Shown here piece after piece: positions 1-9,164 of a DNA stretch of 47,599 bases; position 1 is the stretch's first letter; every line of letters begins with the position of its first letter. The notes below the pieces were generated by a model. That model was not told where the DNA came from, made no database searches, and saw nothing but the letters and a program-made list of their open reading frames with translations. The DNA is from Chthonomonadales bacterium. GTDB taxonomy: Bacteria; Armatimonadota; Chthonomonadetes; Chthonomonadales; CAJBBX01. Made by a program: the position numbers and the translations under genes. Where the stretch lies: contig DAIDHP010000030.1 of assembly GCA_027459625.1 (NCBI GenBank), forward strand, positions 1 to 47,599, in the 5' to 3' direction.

Positions 1-75
1 CCTTCGCTTAACGGTTACGGTTTCCTGCACCGTAGAGGACTTGCACCTCCGAGAGCATGAACATGCCCGGCATAC
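1..75. other. unassigned edge sequence with a T-arm-like motif
   Basis: The first 75 bases hold no gene that can be supported. On the minus strand they contain GGAGGTGCAAGTCCTC (positions 35-50), a short self-complementary block with a tRNA T-arm look, followed by a GTGCAGG...CCGT stretch. No acceptor stem or anticodon arm can be drawn, so this is not a tRNA. It may be the end of a structured RNA or mobile element that continues outside the window. The family is not recognised. Confidence 0.2.
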
Positions 76-81
76 AATAAT

Positions 82-114
82 AATCGGATGAGTCCTCATG
101 GAACTCATCCGATT
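82..114. terminator. strong hairpin downstream of rpoN
   Basis: A perfect 12-bp inverted repeat (AATCGGATGAGT and its complement, 82-93 and 103-114) encloses a 9-nt loop. It lies 20 nt past the rpoN stop codon. On the plus strand it is followed by TTTTAG, and on the minus strand by a weaker T-rich tract (ATTATTATTG), so it could act as an intrinsic terminator in either direction. The position suggests it ends the rpoN transcript. Confidence 0.6.
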
Positions 115-133
115 TTAGCTACGTTTGAAAGAC

Positions 134-1573
134 TCACCTTCTCCGTCTTATGGATGGAGGGAGTTTCTGAGCTTCGCGATACTTTACTATAGTCCGCCGA
201 GCGATATGCATTCCTCGACTGTTCAGGATATTCACAATCTCCCTGTCGGAATAGGGAGTGTTCGGATTTTCCTGAGCGATTATCTCTTCAATCGCGGATT
301 TGATCGCCATGGATGTATTGAAAAACAGTTCGAAGGACACGACCTCCTGATTGGGCAGCTGAACGAATTTGTTCGCCGTGGCGCGGCTTACCGTGCTTTC
401 ATGCATGCCCACTATCTCCGCGATACGCGTCCGAGTGAGAGGGCGAAGATAGGTGCGGGAACCGGTTTCCAAGAACCCAAGTTGGCAATCGATGATCTTT
501 TGGGTTATGATCTTAAGCGTTTTCCGACGCTGGTTGATATTTCGGATAAAAAGCTCGGCGCGTTCCACGTATTCCGTGATATGCTTTCGCTCCTCCTCGC
601 TCATGTGGTACCGGCCCCCGTTTTTAAGCTTCTCATAGGCTTCGCGATATAACGGGCTGACCCCTATTGTCATGGTGTCGTAACCGGTGATCTCCACAAG
701 ATAACCCGTTTCATTGCGATGTATTATCACATCGGGCTTAATGACGGATTTTGTATTGGTGGGCTTGTACACCCATGGAGGATGGAACTGATTTGCCGGA
801 TAGGGGTTGAGTTGTTTTTGAATGAACTCTATGGATTTGCGGGTTGTTTCCACTGTAATTCCCAAAGACCTCGCTATGTGCGATATTTTTTTACTGGTAA
901 TATCATCAAAATGAGATTTTATGATCTCTTTGGCGTAAGAGTCTCCGCAACCTTCATCGTCAAGAAAATTCAACTGAATCAGCAGACACTCCTGAAGATT
1001 CCTAGCCCCCACGCCTGGCGGATCGAACGATTGTATCACCTTTAGCACCTTTTCCGCTCGTTCCTCGGATATGTGTAAGTCATTTGCGATGTCGGACAGG
1101 TTGCCATCAAGCCACCCATTGTCATCCAAAGAGTTAATAAGGTACTCTCCGATTGGATACTCTTTAACATCCAAAACGGTATGGGCTAGGAATAACAGAT
1201 GATCCTTTAAGGATTCCTCCACTGGAATATTACCCAGCATGTCGATGTCATCATCCGCAGCTTGGCTGCGCCCCGAAAAGTAATCCGCATCTGTGTCGAC
1301 ATCGTATGATCCCGGATCATCGCCGCTATCCGTTATAAACTCTTTCGAGCACCATGGACAATTTATTTTGTCAACGCAATTCCCATTGCATATGGGTTGA
1401 TCATCCAAAATTTCCAGGGCGGGGTTTTCCATCAGTTCGTCCTGAATGGAGTTTTGAAGCTCAACGCGATTCAGCTGAAGTATGTTGTTGGCCATAATCA
1501 GCTTGGGATCGATTCGCTGTGTGGTTTCCTGACGTTGTTCCTGTTTTAACAATTTGTTATCCGCCTCCGCCAT
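134..1573 (-). CDS. rpoN: RNA polymerase sigma-54 factor RpoN
   Basis: Sigma-54 directs core RNA polymerase to -24/-12 promoters and needs an AAA+ activator to open them. The 479-residue length fits the family. The N-terminus has the activator-interaction region (residues about 15-55: PKLIMANNILQL, then DELMENPALEIL). Next comes a cysteine cluster, C62-x3-C66-x5-C72-x2-C75, which looks like a small zinc-binding insert and is absent from the enteric protein. The core-binding region follows (about 110-280), then the DNA-binding HTH (TRIAEIVGMHESTVSRA) and the C-terminal RpoN box (ARRTIVKYREAQKLP). No SD stands out before the ATG at 1573. No sigma-54 activator gene is seen in the window. The identification is secure; zinc binding is inference. 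Confidence 0.96.
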   Translation of the reverse strand: MAEADNKLLKQEQRQETTQRIDPKLIMANNILQLNRVELQNSIQDELMENPALEILDDQPICNGNCVDKINCPWCSKEFITDSGDDPGSYDVDTDADYFSGRSQAADDDIDMLGNIPVEESLKDHLLFLAHTVLDVKEYPIGEYLINSLDDNGWLDGNLSDIANDLHISEERAEKVLKVIQSFDPPGVGARNLQECLLIQLNFLDDEGCGDSYAKEIIKSHFDDITSKKISHIARSLGITVETTRKSIEFIQKQLNPYPANQFHPPWVYKPTNTKSVIKPDVIIHRNETGYLVEITGYDTMTIGVSPLYREAYEKLKNGGRYHMSEEERKHITEYVERAELFIRNINQRRKTLKIITQKIIDCQLGFLETGSRTYLRPLTRTRIAEIVGMHESTVSRATANKFVQLPNQEVVSFELFFNTSMAIKSAIEEIIAQENPNTPYSDREIVNILNSRGMHIARRTIVKYREAQKLPPSIRRRR

Positions 1574-1980
1574 TCAAGGCTGTCGTCTGGAACATCCTGA
1601 TGTGGTAGCATCGCATTAGATTCTCGGGTATTTTTAAGAAAAACCTTAATCCATTTGCTTGCTACATACACTATTTACACAAGGCATGTAACAATAATGT
1701 CGAATATCAAGCGCACTCTATTATTGTATTACGTTATTTCAGTACGCTCGGTTCTCAAGCACAAACCTTTCCCTCCGTCAATCATAGCGCTTCGGGAAAA
1801 TATCATCACTGCTATCATAATAGTAGCATTGAAACAGTTTGTCAATACTGCAAATTCTACGGGGTGTTGTGAAAACGCATTCCGTTCAGCTATCATATCG
1901 GCGTGATTCCGAAAACAACATCCATGTAACCGAATTGATGTGTCGCTCGTAACTATATTAAACTTTAGCAGGAAGGTCAA
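1574..1980. other. divergent intergenic region between rpoN and the TPM-like gene
   Basis: These 407 bases separate two divergently transcribed genes and must hold both promoters. They are AT-rich. Short ORFs exist on both strands, but none has an SD or recognisable protein features. No convincing -35/-10 pair or sigma-54 site (GG-N10-GC) could be picked out by eye. Confidence 0.4.
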
Positions 1981-3816
1981 ATGCATACACTCACCGGCAG
2001 CGTACGTATTTCCAAAATGAAATCCATTATCCAAACCCTCTGTCTTTTTCTATTTCTCCCTTGGATGATGACCCAGCCCCAAATTCATGCGCAAGCGGAT
2101 CCGCTATCTGAAGGACGCGCGTTGTATAAGGCGGGGAATTATTCCGCCGCAGTCTCCATGTTGGAGCAAGCGGTTAAACAAAAGCCTAACGATGCTGAAA
2201 TCTGGTGGCAACTGAATTTCGCATATAACAAATTGGGGGATTACCCTAACGCGCTAAAGGCGGTTCAAACCGCTGGAAAGCTTGATCCTTCGTACTCATT
2301 CGCATCCAGCCCAGCGAAATATAACGAGACTTTATCGAGATTGGAGGCGAAAACCCAAACGGGCGGAGGAGGCTCTTCCACAACCCCTTCCTCGACCTCT
2401 CGTATTAACACCAAGGGAACAGGCTCCGGGAACATCGCCCAGCAACTCTTGAATGGAGACGTATATATTCAGCCTGGCATGAATGTGGATGCCGCCAAAC
2501 TTCAACAGGTTTCCAACGAGTTGAAACCGGTGGTGGTGAAGTTCGTGGTGTTCAATTCCAATTCCAGAGCCTCCACGCTTTATCATGAAGCGGAAAGGAT
2601 ACGGAAATATCTCGATAAAGCCGCTGGAATAGGGGATGGATTCGTTATTGTTAGCAGTCGAAAGGGGGTGTCGGCGTCCGGAAAAACCCTTGATCCCGCC
2701 CGTCTTCGCAGCGTCACCCAAGCCGTGGCTCCTATCATGGAGGAGGGGGACTACACCAAGGGGCTGGTAATGCTGGCGAAAGGCTTGGTTAGAAAGGAAA
2801 AGGAGCAACAAACCGCCACCAGCCATTCCTGGCTCGCGGTGGGCGTGATCGCAGTGGCGATAGTGTTGGTCTTTTATCTTTTAGGTCGCGCTTCCACCAG
2901 ATGTAAGATCAAAGCCAGACAAACATCCTTGGAACGAGAGAAAAGTCAAGTTGTGATGCAACTGAACATGCTGGATGAGAGTATTCGCTCATTAACCGAT
3001 GTGGACACATCTCTTGCGCGTCAATCCAGGGTGATGGCTGGCTCAAAACTTGACGAAGCATCCCGCATCATGCTTCATTCGAAAACGGATCAGGATTGCA
3101 ACAGGGCGCAGTCATTATTGGACCAAGCATCCGCGGATATCAACCAAGGAAGGGTGATCATCGCAAAATTAACAGGTCAACCGGTTCCCTCCGCGAATAT
3201 GGGCGGAGCGCCTCCGGTACAAACCGAAGCCGCAGTAAGCGACGCCACAACCGATTGGCGTGAGATTCCGGATCAGCAAAAGGGTGTCTGCTTTTTCTGC
3301 TCCAAACCCTGCCTGTTGAATGAATTAACTCCTGTTACCGTCAACCTGAACGGAAACCCGCAAAAAGTCCTTGCGTGCCAAAATGATCTTCAAACCATAC
3401 AGTCCGGTCAAACTCCGCAAATTCGCGCCATTAACGTCAATGGTAGTTACGTTCCTTGGTATGCGTACAACGGGTACGATCCCTATCAGAATTACTATTC
3501 GCAAGGTTCCAATCAATCGTTCCTCACGAATATGATCGCTCTTAGCATGATCGACAATATGTATTGGAATTGGCGCCAGCCCATGGGGTGGGGATGGGGC
3601 GGTTTTGGCGGTTTTGGCGGGGGTGGATACTGTTTTTATCCCGACCATGGATTCTACCAGGATTACTCTTACGGGAACGCCGCAGGATTTTCCGATTGGG
3701 GCTCGCAAAACATAGGCGGTACGGACTTTCTGCAAGGCTCCTCCGGAGATATCGGCGGAGGGGATTTGGGGAGTAATTTCGGCGGAAGTGATGTTGGCGG
3801 CGGAGACCAATCATGA
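1981..3816 (+). CDS. membrane protein with TPR, TPM-like domain and glycine-rich tail
   Basis: The start is fixed by AGGAAGG six bases upstream of the ATG at 1981; a Met at residue 13 would give a cleaner signal peptide (hydrophobic 18-31, cleavage near IHAQA). Residues 40-105 form tetratricopeptide units (GRALYKAGNYSAAVSMLEQA). Residues about 155-275 resemble the TPM/Psb32 domain of YgcG-like proteins. A transmembrane helix follows at 284-302, then a predicted coiled coil (about 313-395). A cytosolic-side cluster C437-x2-C440-x3-C444 plus a later Cys may bind zinc. The C-terminal 90 residues are rich in Gly, Tyr and Trp and end in GGGDQS, like the glycine-rich tails of TPM proteins. It probably acts in envelope quality control or photosystem-independent TPM functions, but its biochemical role is unknown. 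The next gene starts 29 nt downstream. Confidence 0.8.
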   Translation: MHTLTGSVRISKMKSIIQTLCLFLFLPWMMTQPQIHAQADPLSEGRALYKAGNYSAAVSMLEQAVKQKPNDAEIWWQLNFAYNKLGDYPNALKAVQTAGKLDPSYSFASSPAKYNETLSRLEAKTQTGGGGSSTTPSSTSRINTKGTGSGNIAQQLLNGDVYIQPGMNVDAAKLQQVSNELKPVVVKFVVFNSNSRASTLYHEAERIRKYLDKAAGIGDGFVIVSSRKGVSASGKTLDPARLRSVTQAVAPIMEEGDYTKGLVMLAKGLVRKEKEQQTATSHSWLAVGVIAVAIVLVFYLLGRASTRCKIKARQTSLEREKSQVVMQLNMLDESIRSLTDVDTSLARQSRVMAGSKLDEASRIMLHSKTDQDCNRAQSLLDQASADINQGRVIIAKLTGQPVPSANMGGAPPVQTEAAVSDATTDWREIPDQQKGVCFFCSKPCLLNELTPVTVNLNGNPQKVLACQNDLQTIQSGQTPQIRAINVNGSYVPWYAYNGYDPYQNYYSQGSNQSFLTNMIALSMIDNMYWNWRQPMGWGWGGFGGFGGGGYCFYPDHGFYQDYSYGNAAGFSDWGSQNIGGTDFLQGSSGDIGGGDLGSNFGGSDVGGGDQS

Positions 3817-3845
3817 TCTCTCCATTTGACGAATAGGTCCGTTAC

Positions 3846-4943
3846 ATGAGATTTCCGAGATTACTGTTTTACGCCGTAAACGGTTTGGGGCTTGGGCACG
3901 TAACCCGACTCTTATCCATAGCCAGAAAGGTGCGTGATATCGAGCCCCATTGCGAAATTGTTTTTCTCACTTCATCCGAAGCCGACAACGTCATCTATCA
4001 GGAGGGTTTCGCTGCATTTAAAATCCCTTCAAGAAACATAAGGCTTTCCTCCGGAATTCGGCCGGTGACCTATGCGAGAATGGTTCAGACCGTCACCATG
4101 AACCTCGTCGCCTCCCTACATCCTCATTTACTGGTGGTGGATACCTTTCCTGCGGGGATGATTCAGGAGTTGCTACCCTGCCTGAGGTGGGATCTTCGCA
4201 AGGCGTTTGTGTATCGCGAACAACGATCGTCCGTTGCTGCGGACCCTGTATTCCAAAACACTCTGAAACTGTACGATCTTTGCATAGTGCCGCATCTTAA
4301 AACCGATGTTAAAATGATCATTCCGGAAGGACTGGAAGTTGTTTGGGCAGGTCCGATTATCATACGGGATAACACCGAGACTCTCTCCCGTGCAGAGGGA
4401 AGAAAACGCCTTGGTGCGCCTTCCGACATCCCTCTGTTTTATGTGACGTTCGGAGGGGGAGGGGATACGGAAGCTAACGGGGTTCGTGAGAAGATTATCT
4501 CCAATTTGGCGGGGCTCGACACCCCGCAAGGAAAGCTGCATCTCGCGGTGACCAACGGTCCGCTGCATCGCGGGGATATTCCAAGAGGCCCTTACATCAT
4601 TCCGGTATTTGATTATCCCATCGCCGAAATATACCCAGCGTTTGACGGAGCAGTATCCGCTGCGGGATATAATACGGTCATGGAACTGATGCACCACAAA
4701 ATCCCCGCCATTTTTATCCCCTTCGAACGGCAAGTGGATGATCAGGAGTTGAGGTCGAAATGGGCGCTGGAACACAAGGCGGGTATTCTAATAGACTTCA
4801 ATAATCGGGAAGAGTTGATTCAAGCCGCGCTTGAAATACTCGACCCGAATGTTTCGCAATCCATGCGTCACAACGCAGGCGAATTAGTCCCCGAGAACGG
4901 CGCAATGAACGCCGCTCAGGCGATTATCCGATTGCTTGATTAA
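3846..4943 (+). CDS. MurG-like glycosyltransferase (GT28/GT-B fold)
   Basis: The 365-residue protein has the two-domain GT-B layout of MurG and UDP-glucuronosyltransferase-like enzymes. The N-terminal half opens with a strand and glycine turn (LLFYAVNGLGLGHVTR), which in this family contacts the acceptor and the nucleotide sugar; the GLGHVTR motif is typical. The C-terminal half has a strand followed by a glycine-rich loop (YVTFGGGGDTE) and the donor-binding segment AAGYNTVMELMHHKIPAIFIP near residues 277-297, ending with a dimerisation-like helix. No signal peptide or TM helix is seen, so it works in the cytosol. Donor and acceptor cannot be deduced. AGGT lies 7 nt before the ATG. It sits between the TPM-like gene and GH26 on the same strand (78-nt gap). 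Confidence 0.82.
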   Translation: MRFPRLLFYAVNGLGLGHVTRLLSIARKVRDIEPHCEIVFLTSSEADNVIYQEGFAAFKIPSRNIRLSSGIRPVTYARMVQTVTMNLVASLHPHLLVVDTFPAGMIQELLPCLRWDLRKAFVYREQRSSVAADPVFQNTLKLYDLCIVPHLKTDVKMIIPEGLEVVWAGPIIIRDNTETLSRAEGRKRLGAPSDIPLFYVTFGGGGDTEANGVREKIISNLAGLDTPQGKLHLAVTNGPLHRGDIPRGPYIIPVFDYPIAEIYPAFDGAVSAAGYNTVMELMHHKIPAIFIPFERQVDDQELRSKWALEHKAGILIDFNNREELIQAALEILDPNVSQSMRHNAGELVPENGAMNAAQAIIRLLD

Positions 4944-5021
4944 TTAAATTGCCATATGTAAACCGTATCGATCAACGGTGGGCTCGAAAAGAGAATGTCA
5001 AGTGGATAGGAATATCGTTTT

Positions 5022-6149
5022 ATGAATGCAAACGCAAGATGCGTCCTTCTATCATTGGTCATCTGCGTTCTCCCATTCATGCAAAACGCATTAGCGGTAA
5101 CAGGGAGCCAATATCCTGATTCGAAAACCCCTTATTTGGGCGTATATCGTTGGAGCATAGGCGCCAATGGGGGAGTTAACGGAAATGAGGCTTTTGCCAG
5201 ATGGATGGGGTTGAAAGTGGTTTGGGGCGAGGATTTTATGCCCAGCGATCAATGGGTGAACAATATCGAGGGGGGGGGATGGCAACTTGCCCCGTGGGAC
5301 GCATGGAAAAGAGACACGCGAGGCGCAAGGATGATATTCTCAGTGCCCATGCTGCCTGGTCCGTGGGATCGCAGCGGAATAGCGGAAGGTTCTGGTGTTA
5401 AAGAGCCAGTCTCGCTTCAGGATGGCGCCAAAGGGGTGTATAATTCGCATTTCAAAAAACTGGCGGAAAATCTCATTAAGACGGGGCTCGGAGACAGCAT
5501 CTTAAGACTTGGATGGGAATTTAATGGGGGATGGTACGCATGGAGAGCTTCCGATGATCCCAGCGCTTTCGCCGCGTATTGGAGGCAAATCGTGAAGACC
5601 ATGCGCGCCATTCCAGGCGGACAGAACCTTCGCTTTTGCTGGAACCCGGCATTGGGAAGGCTGTCGTTCCCCGCTGAAAAAGCTTGGCCGGGTGACGATT
5701 ACGTGGACTATGTGGGGCTTGATGTTTACGACGAATCCTGGGCGCCAGGGACTTACCCAATTCCATCCAGCGCCACTCCCCAAATGATCAACGCTATTCA
5801 CCAAAAAGTGTGGAATGACGTTATACTGAATGGCGATCACGGTCTAAAGTTTTGGTCTGTTTTCGCATCGCAGCATCACAAGCCTTTTGCGATACCCGAG
5901 TGGGGTGTGAGTGACCGAGCGGACGGACACGGTGGAATGGATGACCCCTTTTTTATTCGGAAGATGGGTGACTTTATTTATGATCCGTCAAACCATGTTT
6001 ATTTTGACTGCTATTTTGATGTTCAAGCGGGGGACGGGCACCATCAATTGTCACCGGGGGTGAGCGGCAAGGAGAAGACGGAGTTTCCTAAGTCAGCCAT
6101 GCTTTTTCGAAAGCTCTTTGGAAAAAATAGTGGGGATTCGAAAAAATGA
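5022..6149 (+). CDS. secreted GH26-type endo-beta-mannanase-like glycoside hydrolase
   Basis: GH26 enzymes are retaining (beta/alpha)8-barrel hydrolases, most often beta-1,4-mannanases. A signal peptide covers residues 1-25 (LLSLVICVLPFMQNALA), so it is exported. The acid/base Glu is E166 in LRLGWEFNGGWYAW and the nucleophile is E293 in FAIPEWGVSD, both in the contexts expected for GH26. The barrel strand motif YVDYVGLDVYDESW is also typical. At 375 residues it is a single catalytic domain with no binding module. AGGAA lies about 9 nt before the ATG. Its stop overlaps the start of the aldolase gene (ATGA), so the two are translationally coupled. Exact substrate is not certain: lichenan and xylan specificities also occur in the family. 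Confidence 0.85.
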   Translation: MNANARCVLLSLVICVLPFMQNALAVTGSQYPDSKTPYLGVYRWSIGANGGVNGNEAFARWMGLKVVWGEDFMPSDQWVNNIEGGGWQLAPWDAWKRDTRGARMIFSVPMLPGPWDRSGIAEGSGVKEPVSLQDGAKGVYNSHFKKLAENLIKTGLGDSILRLGWEFNGGWYAWRASDDPSAFAAYWRQIVKTMRAIPGGQNLRFCWNPALGRLSFPAEKAWPGDDYVDYVGLDVYDESWAPGTYPIPSSATPQMINAIHQKVWNDVILNGDHGLKFWSVFASQHHKPFAIPEWGVSDRADGHGGMDDPFFIRKMGDFIYDPSNHVYFDCYFDVQAGDGHHQLSPGVSGKEKTEFPKSAMLFRKLFGKNSGDSKK

Positions 6150-7075
6150 ACAAACGTTTTCACGGAGTTATCACGCCGATGGTCACGCCGTTGCTCGAAC
6201 GTGACACTTTGGATAACGATGGGTTGGAGCGGCTGATAAATCATTTGATCTCCGGCGGGGTGAATGGAATCTTCATTTTAGGCAGCACCGGCGAAGCGCA
6301 GGGGTTGGGATATCGCTTGCGACGGGAGTTGATCGAGCGCACCTGCGATTTGGTCAAGGGGAAGGTTCCGCTGCTTGTCGGAGTTACCGATACCGCGTTT
6401 ACGGAAACCGTGTCATTGGCTCATTATGCTGCGGATCACGGGGCGGATGGATTAGTGGTTTCCACGCCATACTATTTCCCCGCCGGACAAGAGGAGTTAC
6501 AGGAGTACCTACGTCATCTATCCAAGGAACTTCCCCTGCCCACGATGCTCTATAACAATCCCAAAAACACCAAAATCGCATTCGAACCCACTACGGTTCA
6601 GTTGGCGATGCAGACGGAAAGATACGTGGGCGTCAAGGATAGCTCAGGGGATATGGTGTATTTTCACCAATTGCTCCATCTTTCATCGGATGGCAAGGAT
6701 TGGTCCATAGTGATAGGACCTGAAGCCTTGCTGGCGGAGGCTGTGCTGCTGGGAGGTGACGGAGGGGTTCCAGGCGGTTCCAATCTGTTTCCCAAACTAT
6801 ACGTAGAGTTGTATGAGATGTCCCTGATGCGCAATATTGACCGTATGATCGCATTGCACTCCGAAGTTATCAGCTTGTCCAATACGGTTTTTCATGTGGG
6901 GCAATACTCCTCGTCATTCATAAAAGGCTTGAAATGCGCACTCAACTGCCTTGGAATCTGCAGCGATTTCATGGCTGAGCCCTTTCATCGCTTTCACCCG
7001 GAGCAGCGTCATAAAATTGAACAGTATTTAAGGGAGAGGGGAGCCACCGTTTCCGAACCGTGGCTCCATACATAG
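6146..7075 (+). CDS. DapA/NanA-family pyruvate aldolase
   Basis: This is a class I aldolase of the dihydrodipicolinate synthase / N-acetylneuraminate lyase family: a (beta/alpha)8 barrel that forms a Schiff base with pyruvate. Visible motifs are GSTGE at residues 46-50, Tyr136 in MLYNNPKNT, and the Schiff-base Lys164 in YVGVKDSSGD. The 309-residue length fits. The YNNP motif and lack of the strict DapA arginine motif leave the substrate open: it may act on a sugar acid released from polysaccharide rather than on aspartate semialdehyde, which its coupling to GH26 would support. It starts inside the GH26 stop (ATGA) and ends only 4 nt from the convergent glyS stop. Confidence 0.85.
   Translation: MNKRFHGVITPMVTPLLERDTLDNDGLERLINHLISGGVNGIFILGSTGEAQGLGYRLRRELIERTCDLVKGKVPLLVGVTDTAFTETVSLAHYAADHGADGLVVSTPYYFPAGQEELQEYLRHLSKELPLPTMLYNNPKNTKIAFEPTTVQLAMQTERYVGVKDSSGDMVYFHQLLHLSSDGKDWSIVIGPEALLAEAVLLGGDGGVPGGSNLFPKLYVELYEMSLMRNIDRMIALHSEVISLSNTVFHVGQYSSSFIKGLKCALNCLGICSDFMAEPFHRFHPEQRHKIEQYLRERGATVSEPWLHT
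7040..7067. terminator. hairpin at the aldolase/glyS convergent end
   Basis: GGAGCCAC (7040-7047) pairs with GTGGCTCC (7060-7067) around a 12-nt loop that can pair a little further. It sits in the last codons of the aldolase gene, next to the convergent glyS stop. No T-run follows on either side, so intrinsic termination is uncertain. Confidence 0.3.
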
Positions 7076-7079
7076 TGGA

Positions 7080-9164
7080 TTAGACAATCCGAGTGAAATC
7101 CGCGAGATGAAGGTATAGGTCTTGTACGATTTTCAATAAGGCGATGCGATTCCGCCTAACCGATTCGTTATCGGACATCACCAAAACGCCATCAAAGAAA
7201 TGATTCACAGGCTCGGTAAGCTTTTTTAAGGATACGTAGATATCCTGGAAATTCCAACCGTCGATTTGCTCTTGTATCTCCGCCGCGACGAGATGCGTGG
7301 CGTCAAGCAACTCCCCTTCGCAAGCTTCCTCGAATAGCTCCGAATTAACCTTGGCGCCCGCCATTTTAGCGGATTTAAGGATGTTTGACGTTCGCACCGC
7401 CGTTTGCAGCACACTTGTGAAATCCGAATCCCCGATCAGATTCTGCAATACACCGGTTCGTTTCCATACGGCGCCAATCGGTTCCGAGGGTGTACCGCCA
7501 TTTAACGCCGCATTCACGACATCATATCGGATGCCCGTATCCTCCAACAACGTCTCCATGCGTTGGTTGAATAACGCATGCATATTTTCGCTCAGTTTGC
7601 ATTTGTCAAAAACCAAGCCGTTGATGTTCTTGTATGCGTTAACAGCGAATTCCGTGAGAACATCGAGCGAAGGATAATCGATCTCCTCAATAAGAATTTG
7701 CGTCACGCCTTGAGCGGCGCGGCGCAATCCGAAAGGATCGCTGGATCCCGTGGGCACGATCTCCAACCCAAGGTATCCCACAAGAGTATCAATGCGATCG
7801 CACACTGCGATGAGACGCCCGAGAGGGGTGTCCGGTAGTTTGTCACCCGCATATCGAGGCAGATAGTGCTGATAAATCGCATCAGCCACGGAAATGTCTT
7901 CGTCATCCTTGATCGCGTATTCGCGCCCCATGACGCCTTGCAAGGATGGAAGCTCGACAACCATGTGGCTTACCAAATCCGCCTTTGCCAATGACGCCGC
8001 TCTTATGGCGTATTCAATCATGGAAACGGGGAAATTTAACTTTTCGGCTACCGACTTTGTTAACTCCATCAGTCGGGCGCGCTTTTCGAACAGCGTTCCA
8101 AGCTTCTCCTGGAACACCAGCCTGGAAAGCCTTGGAACCATGTTTTCCAGATTTTCCTGCATGTCCTGGTTGTAAAAATATCTTGCATCGGAAAACCTGG
8201 ATGTTAACACTCTTTCATTGCCCGCGCGAACGATATCCAGCCCCTTATCTCCGCCATTGCGGATGGATATGAAAAGCGGGAGCAGGCGCCCGTTGGAGTC
8301 CTCAACCGGGAAGAACCTCTGATGTTTTTTCATTGCGGTTACGAGAACGGGACGAGGCAGATCGAGAAACTCGGATTGAAAATTCCCAAGCAATGCGGTT
8401 GGTTTTTCCACCAACCAATTGTTTTCATCGAGCAATTCCTCGTCCAGCAACGCGACTCCGCCCGATTCCATGGCTAATTGTTTCGCCTGCCTGATAATAT
8501 CCGCCATGCGCACCTGCGGATCGCATATTACGCCATTTTTTTCCAACATCGGAACCAGCGAGTCTGCATGATCCACGAAAAACGGCTCGGGAGATAAAAA
8601 TCGATGACCTCTGCTTTGATTCGAGGAGCGAACGCCGTTGATCTCCATCGGAACGATTGTATCATCCAGCATTGCGACGATCCATCTTAACGGGCGCACA
8701 AAACGTATAGAGTTATCGCCCCAGCGCATCATCTTGGGGAAAAAAAGAGCTTTCACCGCCTCTTCCAACATGCCGCCAAGTGCCTCCTCCGCAGGTTTCC
8801 CCCTATCCAAGACGTTAGCGACAACATATTCCCCTTGCGGAGTGGTGACCTTTTGAAGGCTGCGAACATCAACCCCCTGTTTTTTGGCGAATCCACTTCC
8901 AGCAGAAGTGGGGTGACCTTCACTATTGAACGCAACGGATACTGGGGGACCTTTAACCTCCCTCACCTGATCGGGCTGTTGCTCGGGAATGGCCGATGCC
9001 TGAAGGATCAATCTTCTCGGCGTCCCCAACACTTTAACGTCACGATCACCGAGCCGGCACCGTTCCAATCCCCGGGCTACCGAATGCTTAAGTTGCTCCA
9101 GTGCGGACGAAACGGCATTTGCGGGCATCTCCTCAACGCCCACTTCAAGAATCAAATTCGCCAT
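7080..9164 (-). CDS. glyS: glycyl-tRNA synthetase beta subunit
   Basis: GlyS is the tRNA-binding subunit of the alpha2beta2 bacterial glycyl-tRNA synthetase and works with GlyQ. The N-terminus LILEVGVEEMPANAV, the block VKGPPVSVAFNSEGHPTSAG, and KMMRWGDNSIRFVRPLRWIV are diagnostic, as is PLGRLIAVCDRIDTLVGYL further on. The 694 residues match the usual length, with the C-terminal anticodon-binding DALR-like domain intact. A GGAG lies 11 nt before the ATG. The usual glyQ neighbour is missing: the 500 bases upstream contain no alpha-subunit gene and no T-box motif. GlyQ must be encoded elsewhere for this protein to work. Confidence 0.95.
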   Translation of the reverse strand: MANLILEVGVEEMPANAVSSALEQLKHSVARGLERCRLGDRDVKVLGTPRRLILQASAIPEQQPDQVREVKGPPVSVAFNSEGHPTSAGSGFAKKQGVDVRSLQKVTTPQGEYVVANVLDRGKPAEEALGGMLEEAVKALFFPKMMRWGDNSIRFVRPLRWIVAMLDDTIVPMEINGVRSSNQSRGHRFLSPEPFFVDHADSLVPMLEKNGVICDPQVRMADIIRQAKQLAMESGGVALLDEELLDENNWLVEKPTALLGNFQSEFLDLPRPVLVTAMKKHQRFFPVEDSNGRLLPLFISIRNGGDKGLDIVRAGNERVLTSRFSDARYFYNQDMQENLENMVPRLSRLVFQEKLGTLFEKRARLMELTKSVAEKLNFPVSMIEYAIRAASLAKADLVSHMVVELPSLQGVMGREYAIKDDEDISVADAIYQHYLPRYAGDKLPDTPLGRLIAVCDRIDTLVGYLGLEIVPTGSSDPFGLRRAAQGVTQILIEEIDYPSLDVLTEFAVNAYKNINGLVFDKCKLSENMHALFNQRMETLLEDTGIRYDVVNAALNGGTPSEPIGAVWKRTGVLQNLIGDSDFTSVLQTAVRTSNILKSAKMAGAKVNSELFEEACEGELLDATHLVAAEIQEQIDGWNFQDIYVSLKKLTEPVNHFFDGVLVMSDNESVRRNRIALLKIVQDLYLHLADFTRIV

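Noticed and set aside
1655-2034. Short ORFs on both strands between rpoN and the TPM-like gene
   Set aside because: No SD or protein features; the minus one overlaps the real gene start at 1981.
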